Shown here: positions 1 through 8,041 of the stretch, piece by piece
How positions within the stretch are numbered: the first letter of the stretch is position 1
How the letters are laid out: each line of letters opens with the position of its first letter
Origin: Acidovorax sp. sic0104
Lineage (GTDB): Bacteria; Pseudomonadota; Gammaproteobacteria; Burkholderiales; Burkholderiaceae_C
DNA length: 64,000 nt
Assembly (NCBI RefSeq): GCF_019219095.1
Contig: NZ_JAHUWH010000003.1
Coordinates: forward strand, 62,001-126,000
Direction of reading: 5' to 3'
Notes under the pieces: generated by a model
The model's input: the letters and a program-made list of their open reading frames with translations, nothing else
The model's database searches: none
What the model was told of the DNA's origin: nothing
Made by a program: the position numbers and the translations under genes

Positions 1-3000
1 CTGGAAGGCGCCACGCGCCTTGGCGCCCCACTCGGCCTTGAGGGCGCCCAGGTTGCGGCCGTGGCCCAGCTGGCGGCCATGCTCGTCCACCACGCGGAAG
101 TTCATGAAAAGGTGCGGGCTGAGCATGTCAAGCTTGAAGTCGGCGCGCTTCACATCGAGCGAGGTCTCATCACGCACCTGCTTGAGCAAGGCGTCGGTCA
201 GGCTGCCAGTGCCAAAGCGCTCCGGCGCGTTGAACAACGCGGCCAGGCGTGCGGCCGATTCGGGCAGCGGCACGAAGCGGCTGCGCGGGCGCTGGTGCAG
301 GCTCTTGAGCAGGGCCTGGATCTTGTCCTTGAGCATGCCGGGCACGAGCCACTCGCAGCGCTCTTCGCTCACCTGGTTGAGCACGAACAACGGGATGGTC
401 ACGGTGATGCCGTCGCGCGGGTCGCCCGGCTCGTGCAGGTAGGTGGCCGCGCAGTCCACGCCGCCCAGCCGCACGGTTTTGGGAAACGCGTTGCTGGTGA
501 TGCCAGCGGCCTCGTGGCGCATGAGCTCTTCGCGCGTGAGCTTGAGCAGGTCCGGCTTCTTCTTCGACTCTTCGCGGTACCAGGCCTCGAACCCGTGGCC
601 GTTGCAGACATCCGGCGGCAACTGCTGGTCGTAGAAGGCGTAGATGAGTTCGTCGTCCACCAACACGTCCTGGCGGCGCGACTTGTGTTCCAGCTCTTCG
701 ACCTTGGCAATCAGCTTCTGGTTGGCGGCCAGGAAGGGCAGCCGGGTTTCCCAGTTGCCGCCCACCAGCGCTTCGCGGATGAAGATCTCGCGTGCAGCAT
801 AGGGATCGATCTTGCCGAAGTTGATGCGCCGGCCACTGTAGATCACGATGCCGTAGAGCGTGGCGCGTTCCAGCGCCGTGACCTCAGCGGACTTCTTCTC
901 CCAGTGCGGGTCGAGCAGCTGCTTCTTCAGCAGGTGCCCGCCCACCTGCTCGATCCACTGCGGTTCGATCGCGGCGATGCCCCGGCCGAACAGGCGCGTG
1001 GTCTCCACCAGTTCCGCTGCGACGATCCAGCGGCCCGGCTTCTTGTTCAAGTGCGCGCCCGGGTGCTTGTAGAACTTGATGCCGCGCGCGCCCAGGTACC
1101 AGTCTTCCTCTTCGCTGCGCGCGCCGATGTTGCCCAGGAGGCCCGCCAACATCGACAGGTGAAGTTGCTCGTAGCTCGCAGGCTGGGTGTTGATGGCCCA
1201 CTTGTGCTCGGTCACCACGGTGAGCAGCTGGGTGTGGATGTCTCGCCATTCGCGCAGGCGGCGGATGCTGATGAAGTTCTGGCGCAGCAGTTGCTCGTAC
1301 TGGCGATTGCTGAGCTTGTGCGTGGGCGCGGGCGCCGCAGCACTGGCCACGGCAGGCGAAGGGGCCGCGGCGGTCACCATGCGCTGCGCCACAGGCAAAT
1401 GGGCCTGCGAGGGCGCTCGCTGGTTCGCCATGGCTTTTTGTGCGCGGGCCGATGGCAGCGTGGGCGCGCCGCCCCGGGCCTCGTTGATCCACTTCCACAG
1501 CTTGAGGTAGCCGCTGAATTCGCTTTTCTCGTCGTCGAACTTGGCGTGCGCCTGGTCGGCCTGCTGCTGGGCTTCCAGCGGTCGGTCGCGTACATCCTGC
1601 ACGCTCAGGGCGCTGGCGATCACCAGCACCTCGTCCAGCGCCTTGCGGTCGCGCGCCTCCAGGATCATGCGGCCCACGCGCGGGTCTAACGGCAGGCGCG
1701 ACAGCTCCACGCCCATGGGCGTGAGCTCGTTGGCGTCGTCCACCGCACCCAGTTCGGCCAGCAGCTGGTAGCCGTCGGCGATGGCACGGCCCGACGGGGC
1801 CTCGATGAACGGGAACTGAACCACATCGCCCAGGTGCAGCGACTTCATGCGCAGGATGACGCCGGCCAGCGAGCTGCGCAGGATTTCCGGGTCGGTGAAA
1901 CGTGGGCGGGCATTGAAGTCCGCCTCGTCGTACAGGCGGATGCAGATGCCGTTGGCCACGCGGCCGCAGCGGCCCGCGCGCTGGTTGGCGGCGGCCTGGC
2001 TGATGGGCTCCACCAGCAGCTGCTCCACCTTGCTACGGAAAGAATAGCGCTTCACGCGCGCCGTTCCTGCGTCGATGACGTACCGGATGCCCGGAACGGT
2101 GAGCGAGGTCTCGGCCACGTTGGTTGCCAGCACGATGCGCCGGCCGGTGTGGCCGTCGAAGATGCGGTCCTGCTCGGCCTGGGACAGACGGGCGAACAGC
2201 GGCAGCACCTCTGCGTTGCGCATCACCGGCTGGTGGGCCAGGTGCTTGCGCAGGTGGTCGGCGGCCTCGCGGATCTCGCGCTCGCCGGGCAAGAAGATCA
2301 GGATGTCGCCTGCCGCATTGCCTTGCCAGAGTTCGTCCACCCCATCGGCGATGGCCTCGTTGAGGCCGTAGTCGCGTGTGTCCTCGAACGGGCGCCAGCG
2401 CTGCTCCACCGGAAAGGTGCGGCCCGACACATAGATGATCGGTGCAGGGCCCTTGGCCGATTCGAAATGCTTGGCGAATCTGTCCGCATCAATGGTGGCC
2501 GAGGTCACGATGACCTTGAGGTCCGGCCGGCGCGGCAGGATCTGCCGGATGTAGCCCAGCAGAAAGTCGATGTTCAGGCTGCGCTCGTGGGCCTCGTCGA
2601 TGATGATCGTGTCATACGCCTTGAGCAGCGGGTCCGTCTGCGTCTCGGCCAGCAGGATGCCGTCCGTCATCAGCTTGACCGACGCGTCGCGCGAGAGCCG
2701 GTCCTGAAAGCGCACCTTGAAGCCCACCACATCGCCCAGCGGCGTGTTCAGCTCCTCGGCAATGCGCTTGGCCACGCTGCTGGCGGCGATGCGGCGCGGC
2801 TGGGTGTGGCCGATGAGCTGGCCCTTCTGCCCGGGCCCGGCATTGCACTTGCCGCGGCCCAGCGCCAGCGCGATCTTGGGCAGCTGCGTGGTCTTGCCCG
2901 AGCCTGTTTCGCCGCACACGATCACGACCTGGTGCTTCTCGATGGCGGCCATGATCTCTTCCCGCTTGCCCGACACCGGCAGCGATTCCGGGAAGGTGAT

Positions 3001-3072
3001 GCGCAGCGGTGCGGTTTTGGGGGCAGTGTGCGGGGCTGCTGGCGGGGAGGTGGGAGGCGCGGATTCGGTCAT
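1..3072 (-). CDS. hrpA: ATP-dependent RNA helicase HrpA, 3' end outside window
   Basis: DEAH-box RNA helicase. The reverse strand is open from an ATG at 3072 to the left edge (1,024 codons), so the C-terminal part, about a quarter of the usual roughly 1,300 residues, is missing. Walker A is GETGSGKT at residues 54-61, followed by TQPRRIAASS, the typical motif Ia region, and DEAH near residue 159. The N-terminus is a short Pro/Ala-rich tail. Members of this family unwind RNA and, in E. coli, resolve stalled or collided ribosomes; the role here is by homology. The gene is transcribed away from the serine hydrolase gene at 3269; the 196-bp gap between them shows no clear site. The family call is firm; the exact start is likely but not proven. 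Confidence 0.93.
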   Translation of the reverse strand, partial: MTESAPPTSPPAAPHTAPKTAPLRITFPESLPVSGKREEIMAAIEKHQVVIVCGETGSGKTTQLPKIALALGRGKCNAGPGQKGQLIGHTQPRRIAASSVAKRIAEELNTPLGDVVGFKVRFQDRLSRDASVKLMTDGILLAETQTDPLLKAYDTIIIDEAHERSLNIDFLLGYIRQILPRRPDLKVIVTSATIDADRFAKHFESAKGPAPIIYVSGRTFPVEQRWRPFEDTRDYGLNEAIADGVDELWQGNAAGDILIFLPGEREIREAADHLRKHLAHQPVMRNAEVLPLFARLSQAEQDRIFDGHTGRRIVLATNVAETSLTVPGIRYVIDAGTARVKRYSFRSKVEQLLVEPISQAAANQRAGRCGRVANGICIRLYDEADFNARPRFTDPEILRSSLAGVILRMKSLHLGDVVQFPFIEAPSGRAIADGYQLLAELGAVDDANELTPMGVELSRLPLDPRVGRMILEARDRKALDEVLVIASALSVQDVRDRPLEAQQQADQAHAKFDDEKSEFSGYLKLWKWINEARGGAPTLPSARAQKAMANQRAPSQAHLPVAQRMVTAAAPSPAVASAAAPAPTHKLSNRQYEQLLRQNFISIRRLREWRDIHTQLLTVVTEHKWAINTQPASYEQLHLSMLAGLLGNIGARSEEEDWYLGARGIKFYKHPGAHLNKKPGRWIVAAELVETTRLFGRGIAAIEPQWIEQVGGHLLKKQLLDPHWEKKSAEVTALERATLYGIVIYSGRRINFGKIDPYAAREIFIREALVGGNWETRLPFLAANQKLIAKVEELEHKSRRQDVLVDDELIYAFYDQQLPPDVCNGHGFEAWYREESKKKPDLLKLTREELMRHEAAGITSNAFPKTVRLGGVDCAATYLHEPGDPRDGITVTIPLFVLNQVSEERCEWLVPGMLKDKIQALLKSLHQRPRSRFVPLPESAARLAALFNAPERFGTGSLTDALLKQVRDETSLDVKRADFKLDMLSPHLFMNFRVVDEHGRQLGHGRNLGALKAEWGAKARGAFQ

Positions 3073-3268
3073 GAAGGCACGCATTATCCGAGGCCGGCGT
3101 TGGCCCCTTGCAACACAGGCCATGTTTGCAGCCCCGTGCACCAACCCCCGCACCGGCGACGCGCCGATTTTGTCGCTTGCTGCTTTTTGATGCCGGGGAT
3201 TTCAGTATGTAATAGCCCGGTTCCGCCGCGACGATGTCTGCGCGGCGGGTGCCCTCTGGAACGACCGC

Positions 3269-5149
3269 ATGCTCCCGCAGACATCTGCCCCGAATCTCTT
3301 CGCCGACGACCGCCACTTCGTGCAGCCTCCATCGCGCCGCAGCTGGCTGGCATGGGCTGGCTCAGCAGCCCTCGCGCCCTTGCTGCCCGCCTGCGGAGGC
3401 ACCGGCAACCCCGGGCCCACCCTGGCGGCCACCGTGGCCTGGGGGCGCAGCGAGATACGGCAGGCCATGCAGCGCAGCGAGGCGCGCGCCGCATCCATCG
3501 CCGTGTTGCACGGAGACCGCCTTGTCTGGCAGGAGGCCTTCGGGGTGCTGGACGACACCACCGGCGCCCCGGCAACGCCGGACACGCGCTTCAACGTGGG
3601 CTCGGTCAGCAAGGTGCTCGCAGCGCTGGCCGTGATGGTGCTGGTGGACCGCCAGCTCGTACAGCTCGATACGCCGGTGGTGTACTACCTGCCGCAGTTC
3701 ACGATGCTGTCGCCCGGCTTTCGCGACATCACCGTGCGCCACCTTCTGAGCCATGCATCAGGCTTGCCTGGCACCCACACGCGCAACATGTTCGCCCTGG
3801 CACCGCTTCCCGGCTACGCCGCCGAGCTGGAGGCGGCGCTGGCGGACACGCACCTCAAGCATGCGCCGGGCGCCATGGCGGTGTATTGCAACGACGGCTT
3901 CACGCTGGTCGAGCGCATCGTGCAGGCAGTCACTGGGCAGACCTACCCGGCGTTCGTGCAGTCGGCCCTGCTCAACCCGCTGGGCATGGCGCGCTCGGGC
4001 TATACGCTGCTGCCGCTGCCCGAAGGCAGCTTCGCCCACGGCTACATCGGCAAGCGGCGCCAGGGTCAGGAGTTCGTGATGGGCCACGCCACCGGCGGGC
4101 TGTGCACCACGCCCGGCGACATGATGAAGCTCGCATCCATGCTCATCCAGGGCGGCGAATACGACGGCCGGCGCGTCGTCTCCAAGGCTGCGGTGCAGGA
4201 GATGGGGCGCGGCCAGAACCTGGGCATGCGCATCGACCTCACGCCCGACTGGCGCTGGGGGCTGGGCTGGGACAGCGCGCGCCAGCAGGGCCTGGACGCG
4301 GCCGGCTTCCTGGCCTGGCAAAAGAGCGGCGGCACCATGTTCTATTCCAGCGACTTCTATGTGCTGCCGCAGGCAGGCATGGCCGTGCTGCTGACCGGCA
4401 GCGCCTCGGCGTTCAAGCCCGGCCCGCTGGCCGAGGGCATCCTGCTGCGGGCGCTGCAGGAGACCGGCCAGTTGAACGCCCTGCCGCCCAAGGTGGCAAG
4501 CGCCGCACCGGCCCTGGCCACCACCTCCGCCAGCGCGGTCGATGCGCTGCTGGGCATCTACGGCCGCTCGTCCAAACCCCTGAAGGTGGCGTCGCCCGAT
4601 AGCCAGCAGATCGACCTGTGGATGTGGTCGGCCGAGGCGAAGGACTGGACGCAGTTGAGCCTGGGGCTGCGCTTGCGCAGCGACGGATGGTGGTGGTCCG
4701 ATGCCCAGCCCGGCACCCAGTACCGCTGGGAGCAGTCCAACGGACGTCGCTACCTGCTGTCCCGCGAGCCCGCGCCAGCGGGGCACTACTGGGTGACGAT
4801 GCCCATGGCGCAGCAGATGCCCGCCGCAGCTGCGCCGCTGCCTTCGCAGTGGAAGGCACGGGTGGGCAGCACCTGGCTGCTGTCCAACGAGGCGCCCGAG
4901 TCCATCCCGCTGGCCTTCGGCGTGGGCACGGCCTCATTGAGGGAGTTGCCCGAGCTGCCCGGATACCTGTTCTGGGATGACAGCCAGTTTCTCCTGCCGC
5001 TCACGGGAGACCGCGCAGGCATGACCGTGCAAGTGCCGCTCAACGACGGCCGCGACCTGGTCGAGCTGGTCGTGGAGACACGTGACCAGCAGGAATGGAT
5101 GCGCGCTGCGGGCTGGGTCTACAAGCGCCAGGACCGACGCCAGGACTGA
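3269..5149 (+). CDS. Serine beta-lactamase-like hydrolase, predicted lipoprotein
   Basis: A 626-residue protein of the class C beta-lactamase/penicillin-binding fold (Beta-lactamase, PF00144 type). The N-terminus has an Arg pair followed by a hydrophobic stretch ending in LLPAC, so Cys42 is a probable lipobox cysteine and the protein would sit in the cell envelope. SVSK (Ser112-Lys115) is the nucleophile motif and YCN (Tyr206-Asn208) the second catalytic motif. The catalytic domain ends near residue 390; the following 230 residues form a C-terminal extension, probably beta-rich, as in esterase or peptidase members of this family. The substrate cannot be told from sequence: esterase, D-aminopeptidase and beta-lactamase relatives share these motifs. 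The gene appears monocistronic and is followed by a leader-type intergenic region. Confidence 0.85.
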   Translation: MLPQTSAPNLFADDRHFVQPPSRRSWLAWAGSAALAPLLPACGGTGNPGPTLAATVAWGRSEIRQAMQRSEARAASIAVLHGDRLVWQEAFGVLDDTTGAPATPDTRFNVGSVSKVLAALAVMVLVDRQLVQLDTPVVYYLPQFTMLSPGFRDITVRHLLSHASGLPGTHTRNMFALAPLPGYAAELEAALADTHLKHAPGAMAVYCNDGFTLVERIVQAVTGQTYPAFVQSALLNPLGMARSGYTLLPLPEGSFAHGYIGKRRQGQEFVMGHATGGLCTTPGDMMKLASMLIQGGEYDGRRVVSKAAVQEMGRGQNLGMRIDLTPDWRWGLGWDSARQQGLDAAGFLAWQKSGGTMFYSSDFYVLPQAGMAVLLTGSASAFKPGPLAEGILLRALQETGQLNALPPKVASAAPALATTSASAVDALLGIYGRSSKPLKVASPDSQQIDLWMWSAEAKDWTQLSLGLRLRSDGWWWSDAQPGTQYRWEQSNGRRYLLSREPAPAGHYWVTMPMAQQMPAAAAPLPSQWKARVGSTWLLSNEAPESIPLAFGVGTASLRELPELPGYLFWDDSQFLLPLTGDRAGMTVQVPLNDGRDLVELVVETRDQQEWMRAAGWVYKRQDRRQD

Positions 5150-5254
5150 ACGCGCGCCACGCCAGGGCCCCCTTTTCTCGCTCGCCCACAACCCCGCCGT
5201 TGCAGGAGCTGTTCCTTTCTTGCGACAGATTCTGCGGGCTGCGGCACCGCCGTA

Positions 5255-5283
5255 TTGCCAAGCGCAAAGACCCTCGCCACAAT
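5255..5283 (+). promoter_or_regulatory. Candidate sigma-70 promoter of the leader/AAA-protease unit
   Basis: TTGCCA (5255-5260, five of six matches to the -35 consensus), a 17-bp spacer and CACAAT (5278-5283, four of six matches to -10). Transcription would begin near 5290, about 60 nt before the leader ORF. Spacing is ideal and it is the best promoter-like pair in the 365-bp gap between 5149 and 5515. Start site not measured. Confidence 0.5.
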
Positions 5284-5352
5284 TCGCGCTTTCTTCTTTC
5301 AGGCATGTGCCCGCCGCCACGGCAGCCCCTGAAAGCACTGGAGGTCATCGCT

Positions 5353-5382
5353 ATGTTTGTTCCTTTGTTCGCTCCCGCCTGA
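5353..5382 (+). CDS. Short leader peptide ORF (9 residues)
   Basis: ATG at 5353 opens a nine-codon reading frame, MFVPLFAPA, then TGA. A strong Shine-Dalgarno sequence GGAGG (5340-5344) lies 8 nt upstream, unusually good for this genome. Two mutually exclusive hairpins begin immediately after the stop and an intrinsic terminator follows before the next gene. This layout matches a translated leader peptide controlling attenuation. The residues (hydrophobic, two prolines, no run of one codon type) do not point to classical amino-acid starvation control; ribosome stalling or a translation-stress signal is more plausible. I do not recognise this leader from any described family. Confidence 0.5.
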   Translation: MFVPLFAPA

Positions 5383-5383
5383 C

Positions 5384-5428
5384 CACAGTCCACCGCCCCG
5401 GCTGGACTGTGCATTCACAAGTCCAGCC
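5384..5428 (+). promoter_or_regulatory. Mutually exclusive leader hairpins downstream of the leader ORF
   Basis: CACAGTCCA (5384-5392) pairs perfectly with TGGACTGTG (5403-5411). GGCTGGACT (5400-5408) pairs perfectly with AGTCCAGCC (5420-5428), extended by GTG/CAC across a one-base bulge. The shared segment 5403-5408 can be in only one hairpin at a time, and the first begins 2 nt after the leader stop codon, where a stalled ribosome would mask it. The third arm has no U run, so this is a switch rather than a terminator. Confidence 0.5.
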
Positions 5429-5473
5429 AAGGCCGACAAGCGCGCTATTGCACCCTGTGCAGCGCTCCACAAG

Positions 5474-5503
5474 CCCTGGCTACCTTGCCGGGGTTTTTTG
5501 TTT
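5474..5503 (+). terminator. Intrinsic terminator/attenuator before the small basic protein gene
   Basis: CCCTGGC (5474-5480), loop TACCTT, GCCGGGG (5487-5493), then six T residues and TGTTT after one G. The 7-bp stem holds one G-U pair. It lies only 12 bp before the ATG at 5515, so it must be bypassed for the downstream genes to be expressed from the 5255 promoter. No new promoter fits in the 12-bp gap. Confidence 0.7.
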
Positions 5504-5514
5504 GTGGAGTGCAC

Positions 5515-5763
5515 ATGAGTGCTCAAAAAATCTCTCGGGCCTTTGCCCAGGGTCAAGTCAAGAAGCTGCGCCGCATGAAGCAGCCCCTGGTTCTGAGGCT
5601 CGAGGCTTCGGGCCCGCCCCGAAACCCTGTGGCCACTGCGCTGGCCCAGCGCAGCCTGTCGAGCGCGGCAGGCAAGCACATCCGAAGCGCCGGCGCCCAG
5701 CGCCGCGCGGACAAGGTCGCCCTGCGCAAGGCGACACGAACAGACTTTTCTTTCCATGACTGA
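5515..5763 (+). CDS. Small basic protein of unknown function, coupled to AAA+/M41 protease
   Basis: An 82-residue, strongly basic protein rich in Lys, Arg and Ala with no signal peptide, membrane segment or cysteine. ATG at 5515 is preceded by GGAG; an in-frame upstream codon at 5485 lies inside the terminator and is unlikely to be the start. The C-terminal half carries the pattern RNPVATAL ... GKHIRS ... QRRADK ... LRKA. I have an impression of similar patterns in small uncharacterised proteobacterial proteins, which I cannot confirm here. The charge suggests contact with RNA, DNA or ribosomes; that is inference. Its last 8 bases overlap the start of the next gene (ATGACTGA), so translation is probably coupled and the two products may work together, for example as substrate, adaptor or regulator. 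Confidence 0.6.
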   Translation: MSAQKISRAFAQGQVKKLRRMKQPLVLRLEASGPPRNPVATALAQRSLSSAAGKHIRSAGAQRRADKVALRKATRTDFSFHD

Positions 5764-7906
5764 CAACAACCATTCCACCGCCGCACTGGCGGACACGCGG
5801 GCGCCGTGGGGCCCCGCTCAACCTGGGTACCCAGGGCAACCAGGGCAACCTGCATCCAGGGCAACGCTCGACCCGGCGGAGACCCGCACGCTGCACGTGG
5901 ACGCCACCGCGACCCTGCACGGGCTGCCGCCAGCGCACAGTGCAGCGGCTGTGCCAACACACCGGCTGCCCACCGCCGCCGAACTGGCCCAGCGCCAGCA
6001 GCACCTGGCCGACACCGCGGCGCAACTCAAGACCGAGCTCGTCGGCATCGACGAGGTCATCGACCGCGTGATCGATGCGGTGCGCGCCTGGTACGTGCTG
6101 CCGCAGCTCATCCGCCGCCCGGTCATCGTCTGCCTGTGGGGCCTGACCGGCACGGGCAAGACGCAGCTCACGCGGCGCCTGGCCCAGCTGCTGGGCTTCT
6201 ACGACCGCTTTGTCGAAGTGCAGATGGACGGCTTCAGCCACGGCGCGGGCTACCGCAGCTCCACCATCTCCGGCATGCTGGCGGACTCCGGCATCTCCGA
6301 AGGCGCGCCGGGCATGCTGGTGCTGGACGAGTTCCAGCGCTTTCGCACGGTGGACCGCAAGGGCGAAGAGGCCAAGGTGGAGCGCTACCAGGACGTGTGG
6401 TCCCTGCTGTCGGACGGGCGCCTGCCGCCCGCGCTGACGGCCCTGTCCAACATCGAACGCAAGCTGGCCGACAGCCACTACGAGGCCGAGCGCGCCGAGG
6501 ACGACGAGAACGAACGCGCGGGCAAGAAGCCCTACCGCTTTCAGCTCGACGCATGGGACGCGCAGGAGCTCAAGCGCATGCTCAAGCTCTCCGACCCCCT
6601 GGCCGAGATCATGCAATGGCCTTCGGCCAAGGTGCTGGCGATGTACATGGAGTTCCAGCGCTCCAACCAGTCGTGGGAGACCGACTACAGCCGGCTGCTG
6701 GTCTTCGTGTGCGGCAACCTCGACGAGATGTACCACGAGACCGCGCAGCGCGTGGAAGACTGCGATACCGACGCCGACATCTTTCACCGCCTCACGCGCA
6801 AGCTATCCATCATCGACGTGAAGAAGGCGCTGTCCGAGCGCTTCAAGCCCGAGCAGATCGCGCGGCTGGGCAACGAGCATGTGATCTACCCGTCGTTCAG
6901 CCGCGCCACGTACGAGCTGCTGATCCGCCAGCTGTGCGACCGTTACGTGCAGGATGTGGCCGCCCAGTGCGGCGTGCGCTTTGCGATCGGAGAGGACGTG
7001 CAGCGCGAGATCTACGCCAACGCGGTCTTCCCCGCGCAGGGCACACGGCCACTGTTCTCGTCGGTGCACGCCATCCTGAGCGCGAATCTGGTCAAGGCCA
7101 CGCTGTGGGTGATGGAGCAATCGCTGCCGCTGTCGCAGGTGTTCGCCATCCACCTCGCGGCAGACCGCCGCCACCTGGCCGTGCAAGGCACCGACGCCCA
7201 CGGCGGCACGCACGAGCGTCAGTTCGCGGTGGCGCTGGAACTCAACCGCCTCAAGCAGCGCGCCAACGCGGACTTCCGGGCGCTGCTGGCGGTACACGAA
7301 GCCGGGCATGCGCTGCTGTACTGCCTGCTGTTCGGCCAGGCCCCGCAGGAGGTGAAGATCAACATCGCCTCGTTCGAAGGCGGCTACAACAGCTTTGCGG
7401 GCTTGAAGGTCACCACGCGCCAAAACGCGCTGGACATGATGTGCGTGGGCCTGGCCGGCCGCGTGGCCGAAGAGCTGGTGTTCGGCGAGATGGCCTGCAC
7501 CACGGGCGCCGAGCAGGACTACAAGCAGGTGACCGCCGAGGCCGCGCGCTACGTGCGCCACCACGGCTTTGGCGCGCGCATCAGCCGCACCGACACCACG
7601 GTGGAGATGGACAACCACATCAACACCGAGGTGGGACCGAGCAACACCGCCATCGAGGCGCTGCTGCAGTCCCAGTACCGGCGCGCCCAGGCGCTGCTGC
7701 ACGACAATCAGGCCGCGCTCAACGCACTGGTGGGGGCGTTGATGGACCACGGCATGATCGCGCAGGACGAGATGCAGGCGCTGATGGCGGCGCAGGGCCT
7801 TGCCGTCATCGTGCGGCCGGCCTGCAGCGTTGCCGAGGACACCTTGGTGCTGGAGCCGTTTGCCGACCGCCTTGCGCTGTTTCAGCGTCGCGGCGCCACG
7901 CAGTAA
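5756..7906 (+). CDS. Clp-type AAA+ ATPase with C-terminal M41 (FtsH-like) zinc protease domain
   Basis: A 716-residue cytoplasmic protein without transmembrane segments. Residues 1-90 are low-complexity (Pro/Gly/Ala). The AAA+ domain starts near 95, with Walker A GLTGTGKT at about 128-135, the Walker B-like segment GMLVLDEFQRF near 187, a sensor-1-like VCGN near 320, and a Clp/ClpX-like segment ERFKPEQIARLGN near 360. A charged insertion of about 60 residues follows Walker B. The C-terminal domain resembles peptidase M41: HEAGH at about 513-517 supplies the zinc-binding HExxH, followed by GLAGRVAEELVFG and an acidic TGAEQDYKQ segment typical of FtsH. Canonical FtsH has two N-terminal membrane helices and a classical AAA domain, both absent here. 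Likely role: ATP-driven degradation of soluble proteins. The 8-nt overlap with the preceding gene and the leader/terminator suggest regulated expression. Confidence 0.8.
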   Translation: MTDNNHSTAALADTRAPWGPAQPGYPGQPGQPASRATLDPAETRTLHVDATATLHGLPPAHSAAAVPTHRLPTAAELAQRQQHLADTAAQLKTELVGIDEVIDRVIDAVRAWYVLPQLIRRPVIVCLWGLTGTGKTQLTRRLAQLLGFYDRFVEVQMDGFSHGAGYRSSTISGMLADSGISEGAPGMLVLDEFQRFRTVDRKGEEAKVERYQDVWSLLSDGRLPPALTALSNIERKLADSHYEAERAEDDENERAGKKPYRFQLDAWDAQELKRMLKLSDPLAEIMQWPSAKVLAMYMEFQRSNQSWETDYSRLLVFVCGNLDEMYHETAQRVEDCDTDADIFHRLTRKLSIIDVKKALSERFKPEQIARLGNEHVIYPSFSRATYELLIRQLCDRYVQDVAAQCGVRFAIGEDVQREIYANAVFPAQGTRPLFSSVHAILSANLVKATLWVMEQSLPLSQVFAIHLAADRRHLAVQGTDAHGGTHERQFAVALELNRLKQRANADFRALLAVHEAGHALLYCLLFGQAPQEVKINIASFEGGYNSFAGLKVTTRQNALDMMCVGLAGRVAEELVFGEMACTTGAEQDYKQVTAEAARYVRHHGFGARISRTDTTVEMDNHINTEVGPSNTAIEALLQSQYRRAQALLHDNQAALNALVGALMDHGMIAQDEMQALMAAQGLAVIVRPACSVAEDTLVLEPFADRLALFQRRGATQ

Positions 7907-7958
7907 GGCCCTCGCCGCCACACTGAGGCCCTGCATGCTTATGATGCGCGCCTGAGCC

Positions 7959-7984
7959 GGGCGGCCTGAGGGCCGCCCTTTTGT
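7959..7984 (+). terminator. Rho-independent terminator
   Basis: GGGCGGCC, a short loop, GGCCGCCC and then TTTT. It lies 53 bp after the AAA+/M41 protease stop codon and 58 bp before argA, and should end the upstream transcript. Confidence 0.8.
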
Positions 7985-8041
7985 TGGCTGGCCGCCGATT
8001 TCCCCTGTCAGACGCTCCCTTTGAGGACCCCGCACACCGCC

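Noticed and set aside
1834..4602. A 922-codon open frame on the plus strand opposite and beyond hrpA
   Set aside because: It is the mirror of hrpA codon bias in GC-rich DNA and overlaps the serine hydrolase in another frame; it shows no domain and is repetitive Arg/Gly/Ala/His.
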